DNA of 64,000 nt from Gorsachius magnificus (lineage: Eukaryota > Chordata > Aves > Pelecaniformes > Ardeidae), in contig CM067084.1 of the NCBI GenBank assembly GCA_034008185.1, forward strand, positions 12,109,385 through 12,173,384. Reading direction: 5' to 3'. The position numbers and the translations under genes were made by a program. The notes below the pieces were generated by a model. That model searched no databases. It was not told where the DNA came from and worked only from the letters and a program-made list of their open reading frames with translations. Positions 38,788-50,000 of this stretch are shown one piece after another (the first letter of the stretch is position 1; every line of letters starts with the position of its first letter).

Positions 38788-38917
38788 TTTTGTGGTTTAG
38801 CCCCAGTCGGCAACTAAGCATCACACAGCCGGCTTGCTCACCCTCCCTCCATGGTGGGATGGGGGAGAGAATCTGAAGAGCCTAAGTAAGAAAACTCATG
38901 GGTTGAGATAAGAACAG

Positions 38918-38923
38918 TTTAAT
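38918..38923 (-). terminator. LTR polyadenylation signal (ATTAAA)
   Basis: Plus-strand TTTAAT within AACAGTTTAATAAT reads ATTAAA on the minus strand, at the expected place in the LTR, after the TATA box and before the U5-like end. Confidence 0.5.
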
Positions 38924-38983
38924 AATATAATAATAACAATAATAACAATAACAACAACAACAACAATAATAATAACAATAATA
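38921..38983. repeat. AAT/AAC trinucleotide microsatellite inside the LTR
   Basis: An interrupted run of AAT, AAC and AATAAC units spans about 60 bases. Its position matches an AT-rich variable run carried by this LTR family, so it was inherited from the element and then expanded. A polymorphic length is likely. Confidence 0.95.
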
Positions 38984-39124
38984 CAACTGTAATGAAAAGG
39001 AAAACCAGAGAGAAACAGAAACAAAATCCAGGAAAAACAAGAAATGCAACCACTCACCACCTAGCAGACTGGTGCCCAGCCCATCCCTGAGCAGTGATTG
39101 CTGACTTCCAGCCAACTCCCCCCC

Positions 39125-39150
39125 AGTTTATATACTGAGCATAACGTCAT
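39125..39150 (-). promoter_or_regulatory. LTR core promoter: TATA box with CRE-like site
   Basis: On the minus strand ATGACGTTAT (39141-39150) lies just upstream of GCTCAGTATATAAACTGG. The CRE is one base from the palindromic ATGACGTCAT. The TATA box is intact, so residual promoter activity is conceivable but not shown. Confidence 0.6.
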
Positions 39151-39389
39151 ATGGTATGGAAGAGCCCTTTGGCCAGCTGGGGTCAGCTGTCCTGGCTGTT
39201 TCCCCTCCCAGCTTCTTGTGCACCTGGCAGAGCATGAGAAGCTGAAAACTCCTCAACTAGTGTAAGCACTGCTCAGCAACTAAACCATCAGTGTGTTATC
39301 AACATTCTTATACTAAATCCAAAACATGGTGCTATGCCACCTACTAGGAAGAAAATTAACTGTGTCCCAGCTGAAACCAGGACACCATT

Positions 39390-40383
39390 ATAAAGCAAGT
39401 TAATAATCTTGGGTGGCTAGAATCATGATTAATTTTTACTGTGTATGGAACATCTACTATTACCAAAACCACAACAAAATAACCCACAAAAAGTGAAAGG
39501 ATATGTTTGCTGGAAGAGGCAGAGTGTGATGGGACTAAAAAGGGTCCATACAAGTTCATTTCAATGCTGTGTCTGGAAATTCATGGCATATCCTTTCTTG
39601 GGAGAGCCCTTTACCAAGACATGGTTAAAAAAATAACTTATAAAGCACCTACTTGTTCTATCTCTCCATATAACCGGTTACCTTCTCTTATAAGATAATG
39701 TAGTAGGTTTAACTTGATTTCTTCTTGATATTCCTTGTTAGCTCTTACTCATAACCCTGTTTTTTTTTCTTCTAGGTGCTGGCAAGTTTAATTATTCTCA
39801 TAAATTAAGTTATATTGACAGCACTATAATTTTCTTGCTCTTCCATTCTTAAGTTTCTGTTAAAGCAAAAAGATTCTTTTCCCAGTTTTCTGGAACCTTT
39901 CCTGTTATCTTTGAGTGATAAAAAGTCAGCCTCTGAGACTGTTTCAATCATACTTTGGAAATCTTTGAATCAATGTTATCCAATTTAGCCCATTCAAAAC
40001 ACAGTTTGTTCAAGTATCCGAATTCATCTTTCTTCGGTCTGATACAAAGTATTTGTGTTGATAAATATTGTGGTTCTCATAATGAGAACGTCCAACTACA
40101 AAAATTGAGAAGACCGAACAAGAAAGTATTTATTAGTTTTGTTGGCAATACCCTTCAAAGAGCCTTCCAGGACCACTGAGCAGCAGACCAACACTTTCCT
40201 TAGTTTGCCTTTTACTGCTAATGCACTCATAGAATTATTTCTTATATTTTATGTGCCCTGGTAGTTATACTTCATTTTGTGCTTTGGCCTTTCTCTGACT
40301 TTGTCCATGCATGCTTTTAGAACAGAGAGAATTCCAATATCAAGAAGGTTTTTATTATTTCTATGCAGTCTGCTTGCATTTAG
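39390..40383. other. unique AT-rich sequence, no gene seen
   Basis: Overlapping frames of about 65 codons around 39445-39700 show no family resemblance. An acceptor-like TTTTTTTCTTCTAG ends near 39775 without a partner donor. Confidence 0.4.
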
Positions 40384-40429
40384 TTGGTAGTAGAGGGAAT
40401 AGCTGTAAATGAGGCGGGACAGGAAACAG
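40384..40429 (+). CDS. small splice-bracketed open segment (weak exon candidate)
   Basis: The pyrimidine-rich TTTTTATTATTTCTATGCAG and then TCTGCTTGCATTTAG give two stacked acceptors before the segment. A near-perfect donor ACAG|GTAAGTTGG follows. From the second acceptor only one frame is open, reading LVVEGIAVNEAGQET with one base left over. From the first acceptor all three frames are closed. No family is recognised and no partner exon is seen, so it could be a chance pair or a noncoding exon. Confidence 0.15.
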
Positions 40430-41502
40430 GTAAGTTGGCTCTGTCCAACCCATGCAATTCTCTTACCCTCTGAAACAAGATAGCTGTATCCAAGCTGCTT
40501 ACTGCAAGTGGTGCTTGGCCCATGCTAAACCCTAACATCTGTATGGCCATGATTTGTGACAGTGGCCACTGGCCCAGGCTGTAACTACGGCAGGAAGAGC
40601 AGTTTAACAGCTCTGGGTTTACGCAGATCACCATATGCACCCTCTGTTTATTAGTGTAGAAATAAGTAGTTATTTTCTTATAAGGATGCTTATTATTACA
40701 GCATTTAGGTGAAGAAAATCAGAATTGAGATCACAATTTTTTTTTTTTTTTAACTTATCAGACACCACACCTTGCAAGAAGAAAAAAGGACCACTCTGAA
40801 GGCCTCTGACTGTATATTGTATAGCAAGTCTGTGCTGGTAGATTATGGGATTTCTGAGACTAATTCTTGAAAACCAAGGCCGAATGGCACAAAACAACTC
40901 ATTATTTCCAGGTTCAATTTACAAAATCACTTATTCTACAAATTGAGAACAGGGCAGGCTATTTACCTTTTGTGTCTTAAATCCTGAAGGACCTCTTAAG
41001 GAAAACAAAAAAAATATTACACATTTAACTTCAGACAATCACTAAAGTACCGAGAAATGAGACTATAGTAACACCTTTCTGGTTTGCTTCCCTGTCCTTT
41101 TCTGGAAGAAACTCTACAGCCAGAAAGAAAATGAATTAACAGAAACAAAAAGCATAAGGATGCAAGCTTGTACATCTACAGTACAACAACCCTATAGTTG
41201 TCACTTAGGCTTTCAACGGAACTGTTTAAGAGCAGAATGGGTTCTATATAATGTAGTTTATAAAAAGTCTGGCTTTCATCACTACATAACTCGCAGACAA
41301 ATAGAAACTAGCCCTGGACTTAAGTTTTAGGGGAAAAAACCCAAAAAACCAAACAACCAGGAAAAAAAATCAACCCCCCAGAAGCTATTTTAAGAGTTAC
41401 ACTGAAGGAAATAGGTAAACATAGGTCAGACTCCATAGTGTCCATTCCATTTGGTCTACAATCTCAACTATCACTGAGTAGTGCCTTGTATCCCCATTAC
41501 TT
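40430..41502. other. unique sequence, no gene seen
   Basis: A minus-strand frame (40380-40640) overlaps the weak exon candidate and has no family character. A T run lies at about 40738-40751. Confidence 0.4.
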
Positions 41503-41600
41503 TAGAATAGACTATTTCAGCTGGAAGGGACCTACCAATGATCATCTAGCCCAACTGCCAACCACTGAACCCACTGATGTTTCATTAGGTACTCCAAAAA
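41503..41600 (-). mobile_element. CR1 LINE tail fragment, minus orientation
   Basis: TTTAGAATAGACTATTTCAG, then TGGAAGGGACCTACC and AATGATCATCTAGCCCAACTG, are the reverse complement of the 3' tail of a CR1 subfamily. Similarity fades after about 41600. It belongs to the same subfamily as 45129-45282, but both contain the 3' tail, so they are separate insertions. Confidence 0.85.
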
Positions 41601-43633
41601 TTTACTAGTTTAAGTTCCAGCTAGGCAAACCTACATGATGCACACATTTCTGCCACTGGTCATATAGGTAATACAGCTTTATACTGCTGATACTGCTGAG
41701 CAGCTTGATATCCACTTCACTGCCAAGTCTCAACAAGGTTTGAAAACCAAGTCACCTTCAACTACAGTATGAACAATTAAACATGCAGAGAGTGCATTTA
41801 ATGTCTTCCACCCCAGGCTCCTCCTCCACTCCCCCCTCTTCTCTCGAAAGCCAGAATTTAAGTGTCCTTCAAAATCAGTCTCAAGGGAATGCTCAAGCCT
41901 AGCAGCAGGGAGATCTTTTGTTGTTTGGTTGGTTTATTGCCAAGAAGAAAGGGAAAAAAAAAATATCTTTGTATTAGGCCAAAAGAATTTCACAATGGTG
42001 ATTTCCAAAGTGGTATAAGCACCTCTGCATGGTCAAGAATGAATCTTGTCTTTTGAGAGTGTTTTGCTGCCTTCTCCTCACGACTATCTTCAAAGGCTCT
42101 CCAGTGAGCTGCTTGACTTCTGTCAATTCTACTTAAGTTTCCTGTGTAGTGGATAGGGGAGTAGGGGCACCAAACATAAATTTTAGAAAACAGTTGGGCA
42201 CCTAAAATTAAATTTTGTTATGCAGAGTGTTTCACTGTCATTGTCCTTTGTATTAACCTAGTCCATAGCACCTAAATGCTTGATTTGCATAGATACAGAT
42301 TTATAATCGGAAAAAAGTGCATGCACAAATTGAGACGAGTTTCAAATTGTCTTAAAATTGCTCTGTATCAGTAGAAGTCAGACTCAGACGAAGAAAGTGG
42401 CTGTAGGAAAGCAAACAAAACGGAAGCATATGCTCCAAGTGCATCAAGAAAGGCAGACATAAAGATGCTGAAGGAAGAGAACTTAGTTAAAAAGAAAAAG
42501 CAACAGGAAAAAAACCCCACAATTGAAGGGGAAGAAAAAGTTTTAGTAAGTTAGGCAAACGAGATTGAAAATGGTGTTAATTATGCCTTGCATCATAAAT
42601 GGCAATTAAAAAAAGCAGAAACAGTGGATGCAATGTAGTTGTTTTAAGTTGTTAGTGTAGCAGAAACTGCAGCACATCCCATCATCTAGGAACAATTACC
42701 AGCTGTTGCCATCAGGGAAATCATCTTTTCTTCACTATTCTACTGTACAAAACCTATGTCCAAAACAACCAGCTGTGATTAAGAGGGTGAATGGAACTCA
42801 GAATATGTAAGTTCCACTTTTGTATTCTTTCTCACTGTTCTGCAATCAGAATCCTATCCCTTCTTTTCCCTTCTCCAAAACCTTTCCCAACCATTTCTTC
42901 CCTAAACTCCTGGTCCATCCCATCTGCCTTACTACTAGGATTACATTTTATTCTGTGTAAAATGTTTTGGACTGACTTCTAAGAATTACAGATAGGGGAA
43001 ATTAAACAAAACAGATTGTCATCTTTTGGAAATTGTTCTGGTTTATGTCAGGCAAAAATATATTTGTACTGACTGGAAAGAAGAGAAATGGGGAGGGCAG
43101 ACTGTGGCAGAGGATGATCTACATTCTGAAGCTGACATGGACCTCAACAAGAGTAAAAAGTGTATTTTCTCCTAGTTTTAATAAATGAAAGTCCTTTTGA
43201 GGACTGTGATCTATGATGGTATTTTAACCATTACTCAGCAAGATACAGAAGACCACAACAACACAGGGCAGGATGTCACTGATATGATCGGCACCATTAA
43301 TACTATGATGATTTGATATTAAATGCAATTAGAGGGGACATTTTTATGCTGCTGCTTTTTTGCTGTTATTGTTAGCTTAATAATCTCATCTTTGGTAGGC
43401 ATGTTTACTCATAGAGACTTTGTGTCTCTGTGCTACTGAATAGGAATCTGACATTCGGACACAGATCCAGCCTCCTGAATTTTGGTATAATGGAGACAAA
43501 CCTAATACAGTTAAACAGTAGGCTGCCAGCAGCCCTTTCAGATCAATTGATGATCTCATGTGGCATTATCTTACAGAAGATACATTTGTATTCTTGCATT
43601 AAATCTACCTTCTGAGACTAGTGGTTTATTTTT
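41601..43633. other. unique sequence, no gene seen
   Basis: No exon or repeat family is recognised. A-rich stretches lie near 41950-41965 and 42480-42540. Confidence 0.4.
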
Positions 43634-43660
43634 TATATATATATACACACACATATATAG
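43634..43660. repeat. short TA/CA microsatellite
   Basis: TATATATATATACACACACATATATAG: two adjoining dinucleotide runs, about 27 bases. Confidence 0.85.
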
Positions 43661-45128
43661 TAGATTAGCAAAGAATGGCTGCAAAAACTTTTTTACATGG
43701 GGGGGGAGCTGCATTTGAAGAATTATTTAAATAATTATGAGATTGACCCAGCTAGGCACAAATATGAAAAAAATTTCAATAACAATTTTCCCCCAAAAAA
43801 TCACTCACAAAAATAAGCCTGAGAAGCCTGTTGAACACACACATGCATACTACTTTTTTTAATAAGTTAAACTGTGACCAGGAATTATACCTGCTGCTTG
43901 TTTACATTTCATTAATACTAAAGGTTAAGGACTTTTGTGTGTAGTAATGCATATAACAAGTAACAGCCACACCATGCAGATGAAAAAAGAAAAAAGGAAT
44001 ACAAATAAATACATACAGGAAAAAAGTGAGACAGACAGGGAATTATGGAAAGGAAAGTTCTTAGAAATAAAGAATAAGCCTGTGAGACAGAAGAAATAGG
44101 CTGACTATCCGGGGACCTTTAAGTACAACAAAACTCACCGAGAGATTAAACTGAATCTCAGACTAGCAAGAGTCAGGCTGCTCCTAAAAAGCAATTTAGA
44201 GTATTCTGATTGCTCTGAGAGGAATTAGTCAGGCAGCCAGGGATTTTCAGAGCATAGATACGGGCTTGGGCAATGATGTAAAGCTGGCTATATTGCCTCT
44301 GCAGCCCCTACACATTCCCTTCTGCCAAAGAATTTCTCAACCAGTTACAAACTATTCACCTGAAAAACCTACAATCCATTCCCATTTCTATCACAGATTT
44401 TCTCTATGACTGTGGACTGCTTGGTCTACAGGGTATGTGTAAATGGCATAAAATGAGAGCATTTCACAGCTGCCAGGTTCAGAACCATCCTGGGAGGTAG
44501 GCTGGGGTAGTATCAACCCGTTGTCCTTATTGTTCAGACTGACTCTCCAGAAGGAAACCAAGCAGGCAAGCCTGGAGATGTCCAGGATTGCTATGATGGC
44601 GGGGAAACCTGGGTGTGCTGGCTCTGCAGTTTTTGTCACAACCTCAAGGCCATAATTCAATGCACAGTTTTGGGGAAGTTCCTGGCCTTTTTCTGATTTA
44701 AGCCGCTTCCTTCTCATAGTGCACCATATTCTCATTGCACTGACACAGCAACGATGTGGACAGGACTGGGGAACCAGCCTGACTGAAAAACACCCATTTT
44801 CTCTGTTCTGTTTTAAAATTAGAGCATGTCAATGCTCAGCCAAACAGAACAATGTGCCAGCTCAGCCAGGGTTAAAATAGGGTGTTTACAGGCCAGGGCT
44901 GGAAAAAGAGCAAACCTAAGAGACCTTAAGCTATCTGAAGACCTGCTGCCACAAAAAGCCTGAGTGGCTCTCCAGACATAACACTGTTTCACTTTTTAGG
45001 TTTTACCTTATGGACAAAATGTCACATTAATAGGTAGGAAATAAGGCAGAGATGCTGATATTAATCTGCCACAAAATGGGGTTTGTTTGACAGGTTGAAA
45101 TTTCCCTTTTTATCACCAGATGTCTATT
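43661..45128. other. unique sequence, no gene seen
   Basis: The part at about 44380-44780 is GC-richer and carries a 114-codon minus-strand frame (44391-44735). It has no splice context or recognised domain, so it is not called a gene. Confidence 0.4.
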
Positions 45129-45282
45129 AGAATAGAGTATTTCAGGTGGAGGGGACCTGCAATGGTCATCCAGTCCTACTGCCTGACCGAGTCAGGGCTG
45201 ACCAAAAGTTAAAGCATGTTATTAAGGGCACCCTCCAAATACTGTGTTGGATGTTTTCACAGTTCCAACAACATCCCTCCAT
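45129..45282 (-). mobile_element. CR1 LINE tail fragment, minus orientation
   Basis: TAGAATAGAGTATTTCAGGT, CCTGCAATGGTCATCCAGTC, CAGGGCTGACCAAAAGTTAA and AGCATGTTATTAAGGGCA follow the reverse complement of a CR1 3' end closely. After about 45240 the match decays. A later patch near 45429 (CCGACAGGCTTG) resembles the next expected CR1 block, so the copy may be interrupted or internally rearranged. Confidence 0.9.
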
Positions 45283-46839
45283 ATATATTTGAAATGCAAG
45301 AATGAAGCAAAGAATGGACAAAAAGCTGATTTTTTCAGGATGATGAACACTATTACAAACCCCTCAGATGCTAAACACACCCATCTGAATTTATTTCAGC
45401 TGCACTAAGACACCAGTAACATCCGCACCGACAGGCTTGCAAACATCATGCTGGACCTACAGAAATGTTGTGCCCTCCTGTCCAGTGCGTGTCTAAAATG
45501 GACTTACTGTGTTATGTAAATAGGGAGGTACCTATGTTTTGGCACTGCTTTAACCATATCCTAATTCCAACTAGCACTATGGTGCTCAATTAGGCTAAAA
45601 GGGTGTAATTGGTCACCTCTAAATCACTCCTGGAAATATGATCTATTAAGAGAGTAATTTTACTTTTGGCCTTTGTTTACCATTACATTTTCTCTTTCAG
45701 TACTCCAAAAGCAGTTATACCAGACAAGAAACAATATCTAAGCAAAAGTTTTCCCTTTATGCTGCAAGTTTTCTGAAAAAGAACTTTATAAATTGCAGTA
45801 TAATATAAAACTAACATTTAACATAAATACATAAAATTCAAAATAAAATAAAATAAAAAAACCAACAAAGCTATTTTCTGAGTTGGATAACACCACCATT
45901 TTACATATTCCTGAAGAAAGTCAGAGCTGGACTTTCAGTCTGCTTATGACTGAAATCCACAAAGTACTGTTTGTTTTCAAAGGAGAACAAACATCTGTGC
46001 AATATGAGCAGCCTCTCATCCTTGTTTCAGCTGTTCTTTCTCATTATTCTGCAAGACCACACAATGATTCTTTTTTCCTTTTTTCCCCCTCTACCTCCAT
46101 CCTTTTTTAGAGGCGTTTTAAGTAATCATGTTTTACAGAAGGAGAAAAACATTTTAAGACTTAATCACACAATTATATTCACACTGGCAAAGTCCCCTTG
46201 TATTTGATTGTTTGTCTGCATAGAGGCTGAGCTTTCCAATGAGCTTTGAGCTGCCGGATCTGTATTTATTTGATGAGGTATGCAATCTCACATCATGACA
46301 TGCAGACCCATGGCTTGGCAGATATTAGGAAGGGAATAGATATGCCAAATATTCTCCCGGAAAAGGGAAATAAAACTGCTTTCTTTCAGAGCACATCTGT
46401 TTGTCCTGTATTGTACTCAGAAGAAAGTGATTTCTAGAATATTTTGGTTTAGATCAAGTATTAGTTTTATTCCATAGTGCTAAATGTATTCATTTAACCA
46501 TATTTCCTATAAGGAAAATCTTGGAGTTCAAAATGTTACTATTGGATTTCACTAGAAGCCTTTTGAACTGTAATTTTTTTCCTAAAACTCTTTAAAAACA
46601 AAGGACTTGGCATAATAATCTTATCAAGAGTATCACCAAAGCTGTATTTAAATGGATATGTCTCTGGAACTGGAAAAATTCATTTTACAGATATAGGGAG
46701 ATGCATGTATATGTAGAATTATTAACTTCAATGAAAATTTCCCTTTGAAAATATAATGGAGAGATCAAGGTCTGCATTGTGTAGGGTGGGGCTGGTCAGG
46801 GAACTTTTTTGTCCTAGAGACCTAAAATGAGATCTAACA
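45283..46839. other. unique AT-rich sequence, no gene seen
   Basis: It includes a short AAATA-type run at about 45838-45861. Overlapping frames at 45883-46207 lack family character. Confidence 0.4.
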
Positions 46840-47010
46840 ATCCTACTGTTTAAATAGTAAACAGTTATTTAAAATTTCTACCCACTTTCCTCCAATCTAC
46901 CATCCAGTTCTAAGCAATTAATTACCCATTATCTTGATTAGCTTAATTAAGTGAGGATGAAATGATGCTTTCACTGGAGTGTGGTATTTAAAAGGAATTT
47001 GTTTTGTAAG
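46840..47010. promoter_or_regulatory. possible regulatory block with inverted FOX-type sites
   Basis: ACTGTTTA (46845-46852) and TAAACAGT (46858-46865) form an exact inverted repeat around AATAG, placing two FOX-type TGTTTA/TAAACA words head to head. Dense homeodomain-type TAATTA, GATTAGC and TTAATTAA words follow in 46915-46955. Sequence complexity is high and no transposon is present. Function is inferred from motifs only. Confidence 0.2.
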
Positions 47011-50000
47011 GAAGAGCTACCCATTTTATTCACTTTTTTAAAAGCCAGCTGTTATCTTCACTCTTACTTGTTGCACACTTTTGGTTATGCTGTCATTCAT
47101 TAGAGTCTTTTTGAAACAACTGAGACTTTTCACATGTTAAATAGGTCTAAGAGTTTAAGCTTTAAACTCATAAATGGACCTGGAAGTAAATTTCCTGGCA
47201 AACCCAGTATTTTTTTCATTAGAAAAGATATTTGGCTAATGAGAAGTTATGCTAACTTGAAATATCATAAATTTGCCACCATCTAACAGCACCCCACTAA
47301 TAGTTACTGCAGATTGGCTGATACATGTTGACTTAATGCTTGGCGACACATTTTGTGTCTGCTGGACAGGGTCATCTTTGGACAGCTGAGTATTTCCTGG
47401 GAAAGAGAGGACAAGACTGACTTTGTAGAGCTTGCTTTTGGAAGCTGGACACCTGGACTCGTATCAGGAAGCCTGTTTCACCTGTTACAGAGCAGCAGCT
47501 CAAATCTTCAGCTGTCTTAAGATCCAAAATCCAGTATCCCATGGCCCAGAATGTCCTAATTCTAAAGGCAATAGCTATCTACTTTTGAATGATAAAATTG
47601 AAAAAGCTTCATTTCATCTTTGGCAAGAATGGCAACAGTTTTAAAGTACATGAAAATTAGTGTGACAGGCAAGTAAATTTTCTTCACAGCTCTACTGATC
47701 AATTTTTTTTTTTTTAAACTATATTTTGTAACAACTGAAGAATTCACAAGTTGTCTATACTAGGGTAGTTCAGATCTGCAAATTACACAAAGGCTTAAGA
47801 AATATACAACTGTTTACTAAGTAAAAGTAATTTGCTATTGCCTTCTATTTCATTTCCTCGCTGGTATTTTCTGTATTGATTTTGATCTTGCAGTCTTACT
47901 TATTTTACAGCAGTGTTCTGAGCAGTGATATGGTACGTATCACACATGACTTTTACCCTCTTCTGTGTTTAGAAAAGTTTTTTCATTTATAAGTAAAATC
48001 TCAAAGGATGTTCAAAATATAGATGGTATTCTGATGCTTACCTCAGCAATTAGATGAATTTAACTATTTGTCTCAGTGAATTGGAGTTTTACTTCACTCT
48101 TCCAAGAATATTTTCTGTCTGATTGTTTTTAATTGTTGCCTTAGGCAGCCTCAAGTTATTTCCAGTCTTCTTGTTTTCTTCTGATTTTGAAGCCACACTA
48201 ATTCTTTTTTTCTGTGTTTTCCTCTTTCAGATTTATCATTTTGAGCACTGGTCACTGAGGCAAATTAATTTCTCTTTGCCTTCCCATGAAGTCCTTTGAT
48301 GGGTTCCCTGTGGTATCTCTAGTTGGCATATTATGTTAAATAGGCTTTCTGCCTTCAGATTAAGAGATTGCAATCTCTCTCTTAAATTGGTATGATGCAG
48401 ACTCTACGCTTTGAAGCTTGTAGAATACAGAATTTAGCACCCCAATTTATCTTCTTCCACAGGGGTACAATCCTGTTGAGGGCAGGCAGCAGCAAATTAT
48501 CACAAGTGATTTTTTTTTTTTTCCCCTCCTGCCTCAAAGCTTCCTTCCAAAACAGACGTTAGCAAGGCAAGTTTTTATGGCACTCACCAGGTACTACGGT
48601 GGCATGTGGGGAAGCAAATGCAGGAAAAGCCTGAAAGCATGGATACTCCGATTCCCACTCTACTCCTGTAACACTGGGAATGGCAACCACCTCATGCTTG
48701 TAGCTCTCCCTGGCAGCACAGAGCTGAAATGACAGTTCAGCTGAGTTGGTGACCACTTCTGTAATTTATCTGGTAATAAAGAAATGACAAACAAAGGAGC
48801 ATTTATATTTTTCTTCCCTTATGAAACCCCCTGTATGCTGAGCATAAAAACACCTGGCACCATCTTTCATAAATGTTTAACACAGCCTCTTCTACCTAGT
48901 ATTGCCTTCCCTTCTCCTAGCTCAAGAATTGCTCTCAAAACAGCACCCAGTTCCTCTTCCCAGCTTCTATTATTTACTGGTATTGTCTCTTCATTTACTG
49001 CAGAGTGCTATTTCTTGGAGAAGAACAGAAAATTCCACTTGGTCAATCATCACAGCAGAAATCTGTTACTCTTCTCAGTCATATCTAGCTTCTTACAAGC
49101 TATCCCACTCAGCACGGCTATGTGAATTTTGGTGCATTTTATACAACCTGGAACAAATAGGCAGTTTTAATTGCTGCTAAGAGAGCTTATACTTGACAGC
49201 TCTAATTTCAAAAACATTCCTGTAGAAAGTTAATGATCATTTAGGAACTAGAATATCATGCGTATGACAAAAATATCAAAGTTTCATTTGGATATAAAAG
49301 GAGAAGAAAACATTTCCACATTTTTATACCTTTATAAGGTGAAAAATTTTCAGAACTTTTACTTTCAGATAATTCCACAACAGAGCCTGAAGCCTTCTGG
49401 ATAATTAAGAAGAATTTAAGCAATACTGTAAAATATCCACATTTTACAAATGTCTTATTAAAAAATGTTAATCAAAGTAGTTTTTCCTGCAACATCATAA
49501 TTTTTAATGAATAATAGCCATTATGATATTTATCAAATGCCAGAATTAAATAGGAATTCAGTGTTCTACAGCCATATATAAAACAAGGGCCTTAACTACT
49601 GCTTTTTTTTCTGATGCTTGTCACAGTACAAGAATGTAAAAAGACTGCATACATTTTCAGGTAATGAAAAAAGCAAAGCAAGCCATAAACTCTCACTTTG
49701 TTCCAGATAAAATAAATTAAAATAAAATCATTAACATACTATTCTTACCACAGAAAGCTTGTGAACATACAGAGATACTCTCCTACTAATTGGTTCTGGA
49801 GGGAAAAGAAATTGCTGCTCAAAATGAGTGTTAGCCAGTTCAGGCAACTATGTTCATATATGACTCATACCAGTTTCAACTAAGTATTTAGACATGGAGT
49901 GAGATTATTTTACTGTTCTTGTATTAGGTGGAAAATAGCTTGCCAGGCTTCTACATTTTCATTTTTGGGGCAAGCAAAACTGTTCCTTCTGACTCAGTGT

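Larger units (their letters stand above)
38788..39384 (-). mobile_element. solo LTR of an endogenous retrovirus (ERVL-like), minus orientation
   Basis: From memory this matches an LTR family abundant in bird genomes. Read on the minus strand it begins TGTCCTGGTTTCAGCTGGGA and contains the conserved block around GCTGAGCAGTGCTTACAC. It then has a CRE-like ATGACGTTAT just upstream of TATATAAACTGG, then GTGCCCAGCC-type complement sequence, an ATTAAA signal and the final GTTGCCGACTGGGGCTAAACC. On the plus strand the outermost left bases are TT instead of TG, a point change in the terminal dinucleotide. No internal retroviral gene is present, so this is the product of recombination between two LTRs. 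The family name is not assigned. Confidence 0.9.

Noticed and set aside
38882..39115. 77-codon minus-strand frame with a run of C and Y
   Set aside because: It is the translation of the LTR and its AAT/AAC microsatellite.
44391..44735. 114-codon minus-strand frame in a GC-richer patch
   Set aside because: No recognisable domain, no splice or promoter context and an arbitrary ATG; higher GC lengthens chance frames.
48784..49125. 113-codon plus-strand frame and overlapping 92-codon frame
   Set aside because: Pyrimidine-rich DNA gives open serine/leucine frames in more than one phase; no splice or domain support.
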